Part shown: positions 53,973 through 64,000 of the stretch, piece by piece
Layout: each line of letters begins with the position of its first letter
Numbering within the stretch: the first letter of the stretch is position 1
Assembly (NCBI GenBank): GCA_008330645.1
Contig: VLTN01000021.1
Location: forward strand, 1-64,000
Direction: 5' to 3'
From: Cafeteria roenbergensis
Taxonomy: Eukaryota; Sar; Bigyra; Bicosoecida; Cafeteriaceae
DNA length: 64,000 nucleotides
Position numbers and translations under genes: made by a program
Notes under the pieces: generated by a model
Seen by the model: the letters and a program-made list of their open reading frames with translations, nothing else
What the model was told of the DNA's origin: nothing
Database searches by the model: none

Positions 53973-56900
53973 ATGGCCGAGCGCCGCCTCAGCATGCGCC
54001 AGTACATTGCCGACCGTGAGCCGGCGCAACTTGCGCGGCCGTCCCCACCCCGCCGCCCGCTGCCCGCGAGCCGCAGTCCGGCGCTGCGGCTGCAAGGGCC
54101 TGCTGCCGCCCCTTTTGCCAGCGATGCGCCTTGAGCGGGAGGGGGGGGGGGACGCATGCGGGGCTGCGGCGGCCGGCAGCGCCTCGGCCAGAGCGCAACC
54201 TGCGATCGCGTGGGTTCATCCGGCTTGTTCGTGCGCAGAGGTGACCGCCGCGCTCAAGGCGGCCGCGGGTGCGGACAGCTGCGTCCTGGTCTTTGACGAA
54301 GAGGCGCTCAGCATCCTGGACCCGGTGCTGACGCAAACGGAGGTGCTATCCCTCGGCTACCGCAGTGAGTGGTGCCACAGCGCGCGAGGAACAGCGCCTG
54401 GCTGCGCAATCGGCCCGCGCTGGGGCCCGGTCCCGCCCCGGCCTGCGCCGGCGGCGGCCTGCGCCTGCGGCCGCCTCTCGCTGCCGCCCCGTCGGCCCGG
54501 GCGGGCGGGGGCGAGGCTGCCGCGCCTCGCACAGCGGTGCCCGGGCTCCCGAGCGCGACCTCGCACTGGCGGCGGGAATCGCTCCGCGGAAATGCTCCGC
54601 TGCCTGACCAACGCTCCTCGCGCCAGCCCCGCTTCCAGAGGCCGCCGCCTTCGCCTTCGAACCGCGCTGCGCCCGCGTGCCGCTGCCCACCTGCCGCAGT
54701 CCTGGTCAAGTTCGAGAGCGATGAGCTGATCCGCGAGGGCAAGCGCCGGCTGAAATACTACCCGCTGCCAGTTGTGTACTTCATGCGCGCCACGCGAGGC
54801 AACGCTGCCCGGGTGCTCGAAGACTACGGAACGGGCGTGGAGCTGCACGAGCCCGACATGCTCGAGTCGTGCTGTCCGTGCGCCTTCCGCGGCATCGGAG
54901 ACGAGCTCCTCAAGGACGCCGATCTGCGGCCCTGGTACGCGGACGCCAAGCTGCTGCTCATCCCCGGCCCGCCCGGCGCAAGCGAAGGTGTCGCCGAGGT
55001 GCAGGGCGCGCTTCGCTCGGCGGCCGAGGCCAACCCGGGCAAGTACGCCAGCCTGCTCAAGCACGTCGGGAATGCAATCGAGACGCCCTTCACCTGCATT
55101 CCAGAGGTGAGGCCAGCGCGCCAGCGCAACGCGCGTGCGCTCCTAGCATTGCCTAGCCCGCAGGCAGCGCGTGGTCGCATTGCTTGCGAAGTGGCCGCTG
55201 GCTGGGGCTGCGGCGCGCGGCCGGCCGGCAGCCGAAATGCACGCGCTGCGCACGCTACGACGCCCGCTCCGTAACCCGGGGTTGCACGCACCCTCTGTCG
55301 CAGGTCGTGGCTCTGGAGGACGACCTGTTCGTGACCAACCAGCCGCACTTCACAGCGTTCTTTTACTCGGAGCTGCGGGCCAACGCCGTCGAGAGCGTGG
55401 CGCTCGGTGGCCATGACCCGTTCGGCTCCTCGATGGGCGCCGGCCCGGGCATCGAGATGACTGGCGCTTCGCTCGTCGGCGGCCCGCTCTCCATGCCCCG
55501 CTCCACCGTGGACGCCTACCTCAGGGCGGAGCTGGACACCACGGCCTGGCGCATCGCCTCGCTCCTCATCTGCCTGCGCGAGCTCCCGGACATCCGCTTC
55601 TTCTGCTCGGCCACGGCCACGGCGCGGGGCCCCGAGTCGCAGACCCCCCGCGCGATTCACAACCGCAAGCTGGGTCTGCCAGCTCCCAAGCAGCCGTGGA
55701 GCGAGGCGCTGGCCGACATGGTGCTGCTCCACATCCAAAACTGGTGGCGCGAGAACCCCTGGTGGGTCCCCATCGGCCACGGGGAGTCCTCGGACCGGCC
55801 GGGCGGCGCAGCTGTCGACATCAAGGAGCGCGCCCGGTACGGCGACTCTGCCCGCAGCGCTGGCGAGTTCCGCATGTGCGAGCCCACGGAGCAGGCAACG
55901 CTCCTCGTCATGGAGCGCCTCGACGACCTCTCCACCGTCATGGTGCACGACACCACCTACCAGTGCGTCCTCCAGGACCTGACCAAGGTGAACCCCGCCA
56001 TGCCCTTCGACGTCACCTCGGGGCTCACCCACCGCCTCGACGCCTCGGACTACGTCTGGTCCCGCATCCGCCACCAGCAGCTCTCGGACGCCTCCTCCCT
56101 CGTCGTGGCCGGCTACGAGGCCATGAAGGAGAAGCGCCGGCGCTACGACATCCTCCGCGCCTCCAACAACGTGCGGAAGCTGGGCGACCTCGCGCTGCGC
56201 GAGAAATTCCAACGTGGCGAGCGGTGGGACCGCGAGTTCGAAGTCCACCAGATCCTCATCAACGCCATCGGCAAGCTCATTTGCGTCCCAGGAACGGGCG
56301 GCGAGACCGTCGAGAGCCGCCTCGCGTCTGCCAGGGTGGCGCTCGGCTCCGACCCGCCCCCGGCCACCGTCCTGCTGGACATGGCCGACCTTGAGATGGC
56401 GATGCTCGGCAGCGGAATCAGCCCTGCCACACCCAAGCGCCGCATGTCGAGCGACGAGATCACCCGTGGCGTCATCGACGTGCTGAGCAGCTCCACCTGC
56501 GGCGTGGAGGAAAAGGGCCGCCTGTACGTCCTCTGGCTCCTCACGCAGCCGAGCATCTCCGCGACCAGCCACCGCAAGGTCTACGACTGCCTTTTGCGCT
56601 CATTCGTGACCCCCACCGTGGTCAGCAGCGCCCTCGAGCACCTGCACCACATCTCCCTCGTGTCGGAGCGCCCCGACGGCGGCTCCGCCTCTGACATGAG
56701 CTTCACTGTCAGCGCGAGTGAGTCCAAGGAGCGCGCCAAGAAGGCCGCTTGCCCGGACGGCACCATCGTGGCCGGCTTCCCCTCCTACCTCTCCCGCCTC
56801 GAGGATGCTGCCGAGCGCCTCATCGCGGACGCGCACGGCAAGCCGCGCCCCTTGGCGCCCGGCCAGTCCGCCGCTAGCGTCAGCAACGGGCTCCCCGTGG

Positions 56901-57538
56901 ACGAGTGGAGGCGCTCCTCCGTCCGCGTGGCGCCGCCCGGGAAGCTCCCTGTGGCAGCGCTCCAGCCTGCCTCTCGCTCTGCCTTTGGCGGCGCCGGGGA
57001 CTCGGGCGCCGCAGCGGCTGCCTCCTCGGGGGCGGGCGGCCCAGCAGAGGGCCGTGACGTCGACACGGACGGCGTGGACGTGGACAGCGGCGCCATCACG
57101 CAGGACGAGAGCTGGGCAGGAGGCCTGTCAGCAGAGCTGAGCTCCTTCGGCCACGGCCGGTCCCGCGCCGGCCCGCGTGCAGGGGCCAGCGCCACCCCCG
57201 CGGCTGCCTCGAGCACGCCGGCTGCGCCTTCTGTGGACGTGTACAAGAAGCCGGAGGCCCCAAAGTTCCGCGGCCCGCGACTCATCGTGTTCGTGCTGGG
57301 CGGCATCTCGCCGCAAGAGCAGTCCGCGCTGGCGCGGCTGTCGGAACGCACAGGCCGGGAGATCATCGTGGGCGGCACCAGCACCATGACGGCCGGAGGC
57401 TTCTTCCAGCAGCTCCACCTCTCGACGAGCGCCGCAATCACAGCGCGGGTGCGACAGTGGGCAGCGGAGCAGCAGGCGGCGTCCGTCGGCGCCGCGGGAG
57501 CCGGGGGCACGCCCGCCGGCGCCTCTGGCAGGGTTTGA
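53973..57538 (+). CDS. Sec1/Munc18 (SM) family protein
   Basis: Four exons, 53973-54015, 54239-54364, 54700-55106 and 55304-57538, give 936 residues, with GTGAG donors, CAG acceptors and matching phases (1, 1, 0). SM proteins bind syntaxins and assembling SNARE bundles to promote vesicle fusion. Domain 1 has SCVLVFDEEALSILDPVLTQ and the block YYPLPVVYFMRAT. Domain 2 starts with ATLLVMERLDDLSTVMVHDT (the family LDRxxDxxxPL strand, here LERLDDLSTV), then TYQCVLQDL, DYVWSRIRHQQLSD, and the helical arm with REKFQRGERWDREFEVHQIL. The C-terminus has LIVFVLGGISPQEQSALARL and REIIVGGTSTMTAGGFFQQL, the closing family strands. Between these is an added disordered region (about residues 720-830). It is nearer Sec1/Munc18 than Vps33 or Vps45 in feel, but I cannot settle the subfamily. 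The first exon codes only 14 residues. Confidence 0.88.
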
Positions 57539-58008
57539 GTGAGGCCGGCTGGCGTATGAGTGAGCGTGCGTGACTTTCTCGTGCGTGGTTCGTGGCGTCA
57601 CCCATCCCGCAGGCTTGATGCAACTGAACAAACAGTGGGCGACTCCTCCTCAATTGCTTGCTTGCTTGCTTGCTTGGCCCCCGCGTGTGCCCGCATTGCG
57701 ACTGCGCGGACGCCACCGATCCACACCCGCACCAAACGCACGCAGCTTTGCTTGCGGCGCTGCTCTGGCCACAGGCGCCAAGCGCGTTCTTGGGATCTGT
57801 GTGGCAGCCGCGGCTCCATCTGTGCATTCTGGGCCTTGACGGCCCAGCGACTTTCGCTTTGCCACGCACTGGCACCCGCGCCCGCTACCCCCAACCACCC
57901 GTGCCTTCCCCCCTCCTTCCCACCTCCACACACACGCTCCCACCACGACGGCACTCGCATCATGACCGCAGGCACACACGCACCCGTGGCAGGCAAGGCG
58001 CCGTGCAT
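57539..58008. other. Intergenic between convergent genes, with (TTGC)n tract
   Basis: A 470-bp gap between the stops of the SM and lectin genes. It holds a (TTGC)n tract at about 57655-57676 and a pyrimidine-rich stretch around 57900-57950. No gene is supported; both 3' untranslated regions lie here. Confidence 0.5.
57655..57676. repeat. (TTGC)n microsatellite
   Basis: About five tetranucleotide units in the gap between convergent genes. Confidence 0.95.
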
Positions 58009-59584
58009 CTAGACGTTGGACTCGCGGTGGTAGTCGAGGCCCGTGGCGTTGAGGCCTCCCACCTCGTCCGTGCCCTGCCCGCCGTCCTCCTGGCCCGTCC
58101 TCTTGCGCTCGGCCTCGGCGGCCCTGGCCCTCTCACAGCCGGCGTCCTCGCAGAAGAGCCAGGAGAGAATGTCGTGGCGCTCGAACGACCTGCCTGTGGC
58201 GGACGTGAACCCGATGGTTGCGGCGCCCGCGGGCGGCTGGAGGGCCGTGTTCACGTTGAAGGGAATCGCCAGCGTCGGGAGCGGGTACTCGGCCTCTGCA
58301 GTGGCGTTTCCCGCCGTGGACATGATCGGCGGAGCGTCGATCCACAGCGCCAGCGTCCCCAGGCGCCTGCCCTCCCCCTCGTCGCGGAGGAACCGTTGAA
58401 GAGCCGTGGAGGCCGTGAACTGCGCGACCCAGTCCTCGCGCAGGTACGGGTAGTAGGCGAACCGAGCCCTGTGGATGGCCCCGTCGGCGACGTCGACGAA
58501 CGCAGCAGCGCCGAGCCTGCTGACGTCGTCCGCGGTCACGGGGTCTGGGCCGCGAGCCTGGACCTGCACGTGGTCCCTGGGCGCGCCGTCGCCGAGCTCC
58601 GGGTTGTAGCTGGTGTCAAACTCTACCGCCAGCGCTCGACGCAGCCCCGCGTAGCCAGCCCCCCCCCCGCCAGCGCCGAGGGCTGTGGTGCCGTTGGGGT
58701 CGAGGTGCACGACAAAGGCAAACCCGTCCGCGCCGTGGACGGCGCAGGACGAGTACAGGTTGCCGTTGAACGCCGCGTCCTTGACCGTCAGGCACTGGCG
58801 GCTGTGCTCAGTCACCTGCCAGGTGAACTCCGTGTCGAACCCGCGGGCGATCCCGGCCTCCTGCTGCCGCCAAATTGCGCCCCGCTTGAACGGCTGCGAC
58901 GGCGTGAGCCGTGCACGGACGTCGCAGCTGCCCACGGGCGCGGTCCCGTAGCTGTCCCGGTGGCCAAAGGAGGCAAGCGCGTCGCGCACCGCCCCCGTCG
59001 TGGCAGGGTCGTCCGTCTCCACGGTCCGCGTCTCCCGCGAGCCGGCGTACTCAGTGTGGACCTCGCTCGGCGGCACGCTGCCGCGCGAGATGCCGTCGGC
59101 CGTCCCGTGCCGCTCCTGGTAGGCGAACTGCGGGAGGCGACCAAAACGCGTCGAGCACCGGGGGGCCGGACGACTTGGCCCGGCTGGCCCGCAAAGCATG
59201 CCAGCGCGCGCAGCATGCCCCGCGCGAGCACGCGCAAGCACACCGCCCCCGGGGGCGAAGGCGGAGGACTCGCGCGAGCAGGGGCGAGCAGCAGCATGCT
59301 CACCGGCGTGTTGTTGCCGCAACTGGTGGTCGCTGCCGAGCCGACAAACGAAAGCCCCGTCAAGTCCCCAAAGGTCGGGTAGGCAAAGTCGGCAACTGCA
59401 GGACGAGGGGGAGGGGGCTGGGACCCACGGGTCGCGGTCAGCGCGAGTAGGCCCGGCTGCGTGGCGTGCGCAAGCCGGGGAGGCTGACGCTGCCATCAAC
59501 GCTCTCACCCGTTCCGCTCGTCACCGCGGCGACCACCAGGGCCCGGCAGGCCCAGGCCCAGGTCCCGGCCCCTTCGCGACGCAT
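58009..59584 (-). CDS. Secreted L-type (legume-like) lectin-domain protein
   Basis: Three exons, 59584-59509, 59395-59304 and 59127-58009, give 428 residues. Donors are GTGAGA and GTGAGC, acceptors are CAG, and the phases match (1, then 0). Residues 1-25 are a signal peptide with the core WACRALVVAAVTSG. The mature protein opens like a concanavalin-type sandwich (ADFAYPTFGDLTGLSFVGSA). The carbohydrate-site strands follow: HGADGFAFVVH with the conserved Asp, and ALAVEFDTSYNPE with the metal-site Asp and Asn. Later strands include LALWIDAPP, and GFTSATG followed by ERHDILSW closes the domain, as in legume and VIP36-type lectins. The segment between exon 3 start and the first metal strand (about 110 residues) is longer than usual. 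No membrane anchor follows, only a charged tail, so it is probably secreted or luminal. Sugar specificity cannot be told. Confidence 0.88.
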
Positions 59585-59859
59585 GCGCCCTGGGAGAGGA
59601 CGCACAGCCTTGTCCCTGGGTGGCGCCCCCGGTGCGCTGCCTACTTGTGTTGCTGCTCGGGGGCAGCGCGAGGCTCCGGCTCTGCATGCGCCTGGTTGCG
59701 GTGAGTGGGCGGCTGTTGTGGCGCGGCACGCGGCCTCACAATGCACGATTTCGGTGCCGCTGCGGCATGCACGGGTGGAAGGCAGGCAAATGCACCTGCA
59801 GCCGCGCGCACGCGCAAAGATCAGACACGGAGCCGGCTCGATGGCGAGGACGCGCTGTC

Positions 59860-61802
59860 TCAGCACTGGCACGCCGTGCCGCCGCCGGGGCAGCGGTTGT
59901 AGCTGGGCCACTGGGACTCGCAGTGGTTGTTGATGTTGGCGTAGGGCACGATGCTGTTGTAGCCCTTGAGGGGCAGGTTCCACTGGCCCATGAGCTGGCA
60001 GTAGTTGCCGTTGGGCGTGGTGTGCAGGCCGACCGGGCAGTTGCTGGCGTCAAAGTGGTCGGGGTCGTAGATGGCGAACTGGTAGTTGTCCTTGGGCGTC
60101 TGCTCGCTGCCCTGGAAGACGGGGAGCTGGCTGCCGAAGCCGTGCTGCCACACGCGAGCGGCGAACTCGGAGCAGACCATCTCCTCGGAGCCGAAGTAGG
60201 TGTAGCTGTCGAGCTCGGGCATGGCCAGCACGCTGCCGAGGGTGCGGTTCTGCGGCGCAAGCACGGCCTGCAGGCACGCGACGTCGTAGCAGTCGGTGCC
60301 GAGGCGCTTGTTGGCGCCCATGATGAGCATGCGGTAGGCGGTGACCTTGGCGTGCGGGTCCGAGGCGTTGTACGGGAGCACGGTGTCGAGCATCTGGAGG
60401 AGCCACTTCTCCACCTGGTCGTCCATGGGCTCCGGGAGGCTGCGCTGCGGGTCGGCGGTGTCCAGGAAGGAGAGAAGCATGCGCGAGTAGCCGTAGCCCT
60501 CGCCCTCCACAGTGCCGTACCAGGTCCAGAACTTGTCCTCGTCGAACACCAGGTCGGGCTTCACGGGCAGCAGGGCCACGTGGTACTCGGCGGCCTCGGC
60601 GAGCTTGATCCACTCCGAGTACTCGTGGCGGATGATTCCGTACGGGGGCGGCCAGTAGACCTTGCCGATGGGGTCGGCGTCGGTGGACTCGACGACGTAG
60701 AGCTTGCGGTCCGCGCCCTCGCCCTGCCACACCGCCACGGTGGAGTGGCCGGTGGCGCCGCCGGTGCCGAAGCCGATCATCGGGTCCAGGCCATCGAGGC
60801 GCAGGATGGCAAAGTAGTCGCCGGACTTGATCAGCGACGCGTCCACGGCCTGGGTGGTGTTGAAGGCGGGGTTGCCCTTGGGGAGGACGCCCTTTTCCTC
60901 AAGGAAGTCCATGTTGGACTCAAACACGGCCTGGCCCTCGCCGAGGAACAGGGAGAGCGTCTTGACGAGCGACTCCACCGAGCCGACGAGCCCGCAGGGC
61001 ATCACCAGCGTGGACACGCCGCCGTTGGTCACGTCATCCTTGCGCGAGCCGTTGAGGTTGCCGAACGTGACGGTGGCGTTCGGGGAGAGCTCCTCGAGGT
61101 AGACCCAGCGCTCCTCGAAGCGGGTTGACAGAATGTACAGGTCGCCGCAAAGCAGCTCCGTGGGGTTGGTGCCGGACATGGTGATCGTCACCTCGTCGGG
61201 GGCGGACCAGTGCATGGTGGCGCGCATGTTCTGGAAGCAGCTCCCGGTCCACGCCGTGACGCCGGGCTTGACATTGGCGACGGTTGCGGGCACGAGCTCC
61301 TGCGGCAACAGCGGGGGATCGCGCAAGCAGCAGCCGGGATAAGGATTCGAAAGGGTCCCCAGGCTCCTGCGGGGCGCAAGGCTCGCCGCAAGCGGCCCGC
61401 GCGCGCCTCCCGGGCGTCATGCGCCCCCGCGGCGCGCCCAGGCGGGCGGCAGCGGCGCGAGGCTCCCGCCCCCCCGTCTCCAAGCGCAACCGAACCCCGC
61501 TCGACGAGTCTCGCCCGCAAGTTGCACCCCACCCATCCGGCCGCCGCGCTCACCCAGTAGGACGCGTCGGGGCACCACTTCTTGTCGGTGTCCTTGAAGT
61601 TTGACATGGGGCGCGCTGCCCACGCCTCGTCGGAGCGGGAGCCGATGGCCCGGTCCATCATGGCGCCAAGCCCCGGCTTGCCCGTGGCACTGACAATCCA
61701 GTCACGCGTCTTTTCGCACTCGGCCCGAGTGGAGCAGACAGCGGCCCTGGACACCCCCGCAAGGGCCGCCAGGGCGGCGATTCCGATCATGGTGGCGCGC
61801 AT
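59860..61802 (-). CDS. Secreted protein with permuted papain (NlpC/P60, YiiX-like) motifs
   Basis: Two exons, 61802-61554 and 61299-59860, give 562 residues (donor GTGAGC, acceptor CAG, phase 0). The N-terminus is a signal peptide (MRATMIGIAALAALAGVSRA). Exon 1 is Cys-containing with ECEKTRDWIVSATGKPGLGA. In exon 2, SGDYFAILRLDG, ATGHSTVAVWQGE, KLYVVEST and EMVCSEFAARVWQHG have the order and spacing of a permuted NlpC/P60 (YiiX/DUF830-like) fold, in which the His of GHS and the Cys of CSEF form the active site. That suggests a secreted or lysosomal cysteine hydrolase acting on amide or lipid-ester bonds. This assignment is my inference from short motifs. Several N-glycosylation sequons (NATV, NGSR, NTTQ, NASD, NRTL) support passage through the ER. 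The C-terminus is Cys-rich (CPGGGTACQC). It lies 275 bp upstream of, and on the same strand as, the lectin gene. Confidence 0.78.
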
Positions 61803-61953
61803 CCCGGCACTTCAGGTGCGCAAGTGCGCGCAGGCCGGTTTGTTCGTTCCGTCGTGACTGACGCTCAAGTTTTCGCGGATCATCAGACTTGGGCGGGCGC
61901 CGCGGCCAGAGTTGGGTGCGAATAGGAGCTCTGCCCGCACACCGAGCTGCGCC

Positions 61954-62381
61954 TCACGCAAACACCCACTGGCCCGCGAGCGGGTCCCACCGCACGGCCG
62001 CGCCGGCCAGCTGCGCTCCCTGGGCGCCGCCGCGTCCCACCGCCCCGGCGCCCACGGGCTCGGTGGACACCAACAACCCCGGACTCGCCGCAGACGGCGA
62101 CGCCACCCTGCTCGCGCGGGCGCTGTGCGCCAACAGCGCGGCCCTCGTGCTCCCGTCGCCTGCGGAGGACAGGCCGTGCGACGCGGTGTCGGTGACGGAG
62201 CCGACGTCGTGCGGGGCGAACCGGCTGTCCCTCGGCTGCTCCGCGCCCAGCGCCGGCCAGCGCTCCAGCCAGGGCCCGGAAGCCGCCGCCACAGCGGGCT
62301 GCATCACCATGCGAGCCTGCCCCGACCTGAGCAGAGCTGCCGCCTCGTCCTCGTCCATGAAGCACAGCTCCTCGTCCTCGT

Positions 62382-62412
<31 letters not shown>

Positions 62413-64000
62413 GGCTTCCACGTTGCCGCCTTCGTGGTCGGCGTCTGGCCCCGCTTCGTGGCGACCTCGCCCGCCGCCCTCGCCCTCGCCGTACTCGACC
62501 GCACCAGCCTGCTCTGCTGCGCCGACCCCACCAAGGCCAGACCGATCACCTGCCCACGTGCCTCGAGGCTCCGCAGGCGGCCAGGCCCCGTGGCCGCCGT
62601 CCGGCAGCCCCAGCCTCTCCTTCCCGTCAGCCCCCAGCGACCCCACCACCTCGCCCGTGTCCGGGTCCACCAGCAGCACCTCCTCGTCCTCGCTGCCCTC
62701 GTCGGCTCTGCTCTCCTCGCCCGAGTCGCCGCGCGCGCGAGGCTCTGCCACAACGCCGGGTGGGCTCGCCGACTGCGCCGTCTCGCGGCTTCCCGACCGC
62801 TCTGCGCGGCTCGGCTTTGCGCGCTTGCGGGTGGGCCTGCCGGATCCGCGCCGGCTTCCCGCGTCGGCCTCTCCTGGGGCGCGCTGGGCGACTGGGCGGC
62901 GACCTGGCGACTCGGGCTCGCTCCCGGAGGCCGCGCAGGACGCCGAGCCGCTGCCGCTGCCGCTGCCGCTGGGAGACACGGCGCGCCCGCAGCCATCGCT
63001 CCGGACAGAGCTGCGGAGCGACTCCGAGTCGCTCACCCGCGTCACGCCGCCTGCCCATCCCTCCAGCTCGTCAACACCAGCACGCGCGCTGGCCAGCCGC
63101 CACACGCCCCCCGCCGCCAGAGCCGCGTGCGCCCGCACGCACGGGACTGCCCAGCTGCCCGCAAGGCCGCCGCAAGCACCCCCCGCGAGCACCCACTCCA
63201 GCGGCCCGCGGACCCGTTCCCGCCGCACGCAAATGGCAGCCGCATCGGCTGCAGCCAGGCCAGCCGCATCGGCCGCAGCCACACCGGCCACGCTTGCGCC
63301 CTGCATCGAACTTGCTCCACCAGCTGCGGCAGACGGCCCAGCGCGCTCAGCACCCTCCCGTTCGAAGCCCCCAGCGGCAACCAGCGCCGCAAGCTCCTCT
63401 GCCTCCGCCCACGCGCCCCCCGAGGCAGGAAGGGGCGCATCGCCTCGCGTGGCCCCGCAGCACACTGACCCTAGCGCACGCGAGACCGCTCTGGTGCAGC
63501 TGCTGGCGCAGGCGCGCGTGGCGGCGCCCTGCTCCGGGAGCACCGCGGCACTTGCTGCCCGCTCCAGCTCGCGCATGGCAGCCAGCGCCGCGATGGCGGC
63601 GGGAGGCGCTCGCTGGCGAAGCTCCAGCTGGCTCAGTGCCGCGTGCAGCACCAGAGGCGCGGCCCCAGCCATTGCCTCTGCCGCAGCCATGGCAGCGAGC
63701 TGCAACGCGCCCCACTCCGGCGAGCGCGAAACCGCACCGGTCCGCACACCCGGGCCTCCGCGCCGGATAGTGCCGTCTGCTGCGCCCCGGGCCTCCGGCG
63801 CCTCCCCAGAGGACGCCCCATCCCAGCTCGCATCATCATCCTCGTCCTTCACGTCGTCGTCGTCCGGAGCGGCGACATGGGCAGTGAAGGCGGCAGCGGC
63901 AGCGGCAGTGGAAGCGGCGGTGCCCTGCTCGTCAGCAGCCGCGCCGCCGGCGAGCGGATCCAAAGCAAGCTTGGTCGGCCTGTGACGCGGCGCCTGCTCG
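61954..64000 (-). CDS. Acidic low-complexity protein, 5' end beyond window
   Basis: An open frame of at least 681 codons enters from the right edge and stops at 61954. No Met is required within the window because the frame is open to base 64000, so the start lies outside. I recognise no domain. It is rich in Ala, Gly, Ser, Glu and Asp, has an Asp/Glu run (about 62350-62420, with DEDEDEGEGEDEDEELCF), a short motif LVDPDTGEVVGSLGADGKE, and an Arg/Lys patch (RRGSGRPTRKRAKPSRAERS) that could be a nuclear localisation signal. The final residues are RWDPLAGQWVFA. The strand was chosen because this frame has no stop over 2 kb and has ordinary acidic/basic patterning; the plus-strand frame over the same region is also open, so the call is tentative. 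Confidence 0.5.

Noticed and set aside
57658-59382. Plus-strand frame of 574 codons opposite the lectin gene
   Set aside because: The minus strand gives a three-exon lectin with signal peptide and matching phases, and this frame has no domain.
1-64000. Mobile elements, virus-like elements, tRNA and rRNA genes
   Set aside because: I looked for reverse transcriptase, integrase, transposase, capsid or DNA-polymerase-B motifs, terminal repeats and cloverleaf structures, and saw none I could support.

Overview
This is nuclear DNA from a GC-rich, gene-dense protist. The evidence is spliceosomal introns with a GTGAG-type donor and a CAG acceptor in most genes, and typically eukaryotic products: MSH6 with a Tudor domain, a ZGRF1-type helicase, a Sec1/Munc18 protein, a DENN protein, a triose-phosphate-transporter-family carrier and a CHASE hybrid histidine kinase. 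Nothing here proves a plastid. Hybrid histidine kinases, a Tudor-MSH6 and very high GC would fit a stramenopile, and a heterotrophic flagellate such as a bicosoecid is my best guess, but taxonomy is inference. High GC leaves long antisense reading frames almost everywhere. I kept a frame only when it carried a recognisable domain or could be joined by phase-consistent splice sites.

Layout. 1-5147 is a minisatellite of about 31 copies of a ~162-bp unit. Its right part is read, on the minus strand, as the C-terminal repeat tail of a leucine-rich-repeat protein (3382-7464). Then come a chromatin-type zinc-finger protein (+, 8394-12386), a PH-domain protein (-, 12617-14551), NAD-dependent glycerol-3-phosphate dehydrogenase (+, 14837-16754), a Ser/Thr kinase (-, 17084-20558), a small secreted cystatin-like protein (+, 21023-21847), a ~2070-residue CHASE hybrid histidine kinase (-, 22156-29195), a TruA-family pseudouridine synthase (+, 29365-31384), MsrA (-, 31615-32518), a DENN-domain protein (-, 32915-37948), a polytopic membrane protein (-, 38312-40279), a TPT-family transporter (-, 41452-43372), MSH6 (+, 43863-48948), a ZGRF1-like helicase (-, 49085-53599), a Sec1/Munc18 protein (+, 53973-57538), a secreted L-type-lectin-like protein (-, 58009-59584), a secreted permuted-papain-like protein (-, 59860-61802) and the 3' part of an acidic protein that runs off the right edge (-, 61954-64000).

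The genes are mostly ordinary housekeeping, signalling and secretory genes rather than one pathway. Pairings of note are MSH6 and the ZGRF1-like helicase (both DNA repair, tail to tail, 136 bp apart), the DENN protein and the Sec1/Munc18 protein (both membrane traffic), and two adjacent secreted proteins near the right end. The most unusual structure is the minisatellite-encoded tail. Next are several conserved enzymes carrying very large low-complexity insertions inside their catalytic domains, and a zinc-finger protein that appears to combine a CDCA7-type finger, an ADD-like finger and an AT-hook. I saw no viral or mobile element, tRNA, rRNA or CRISPR.
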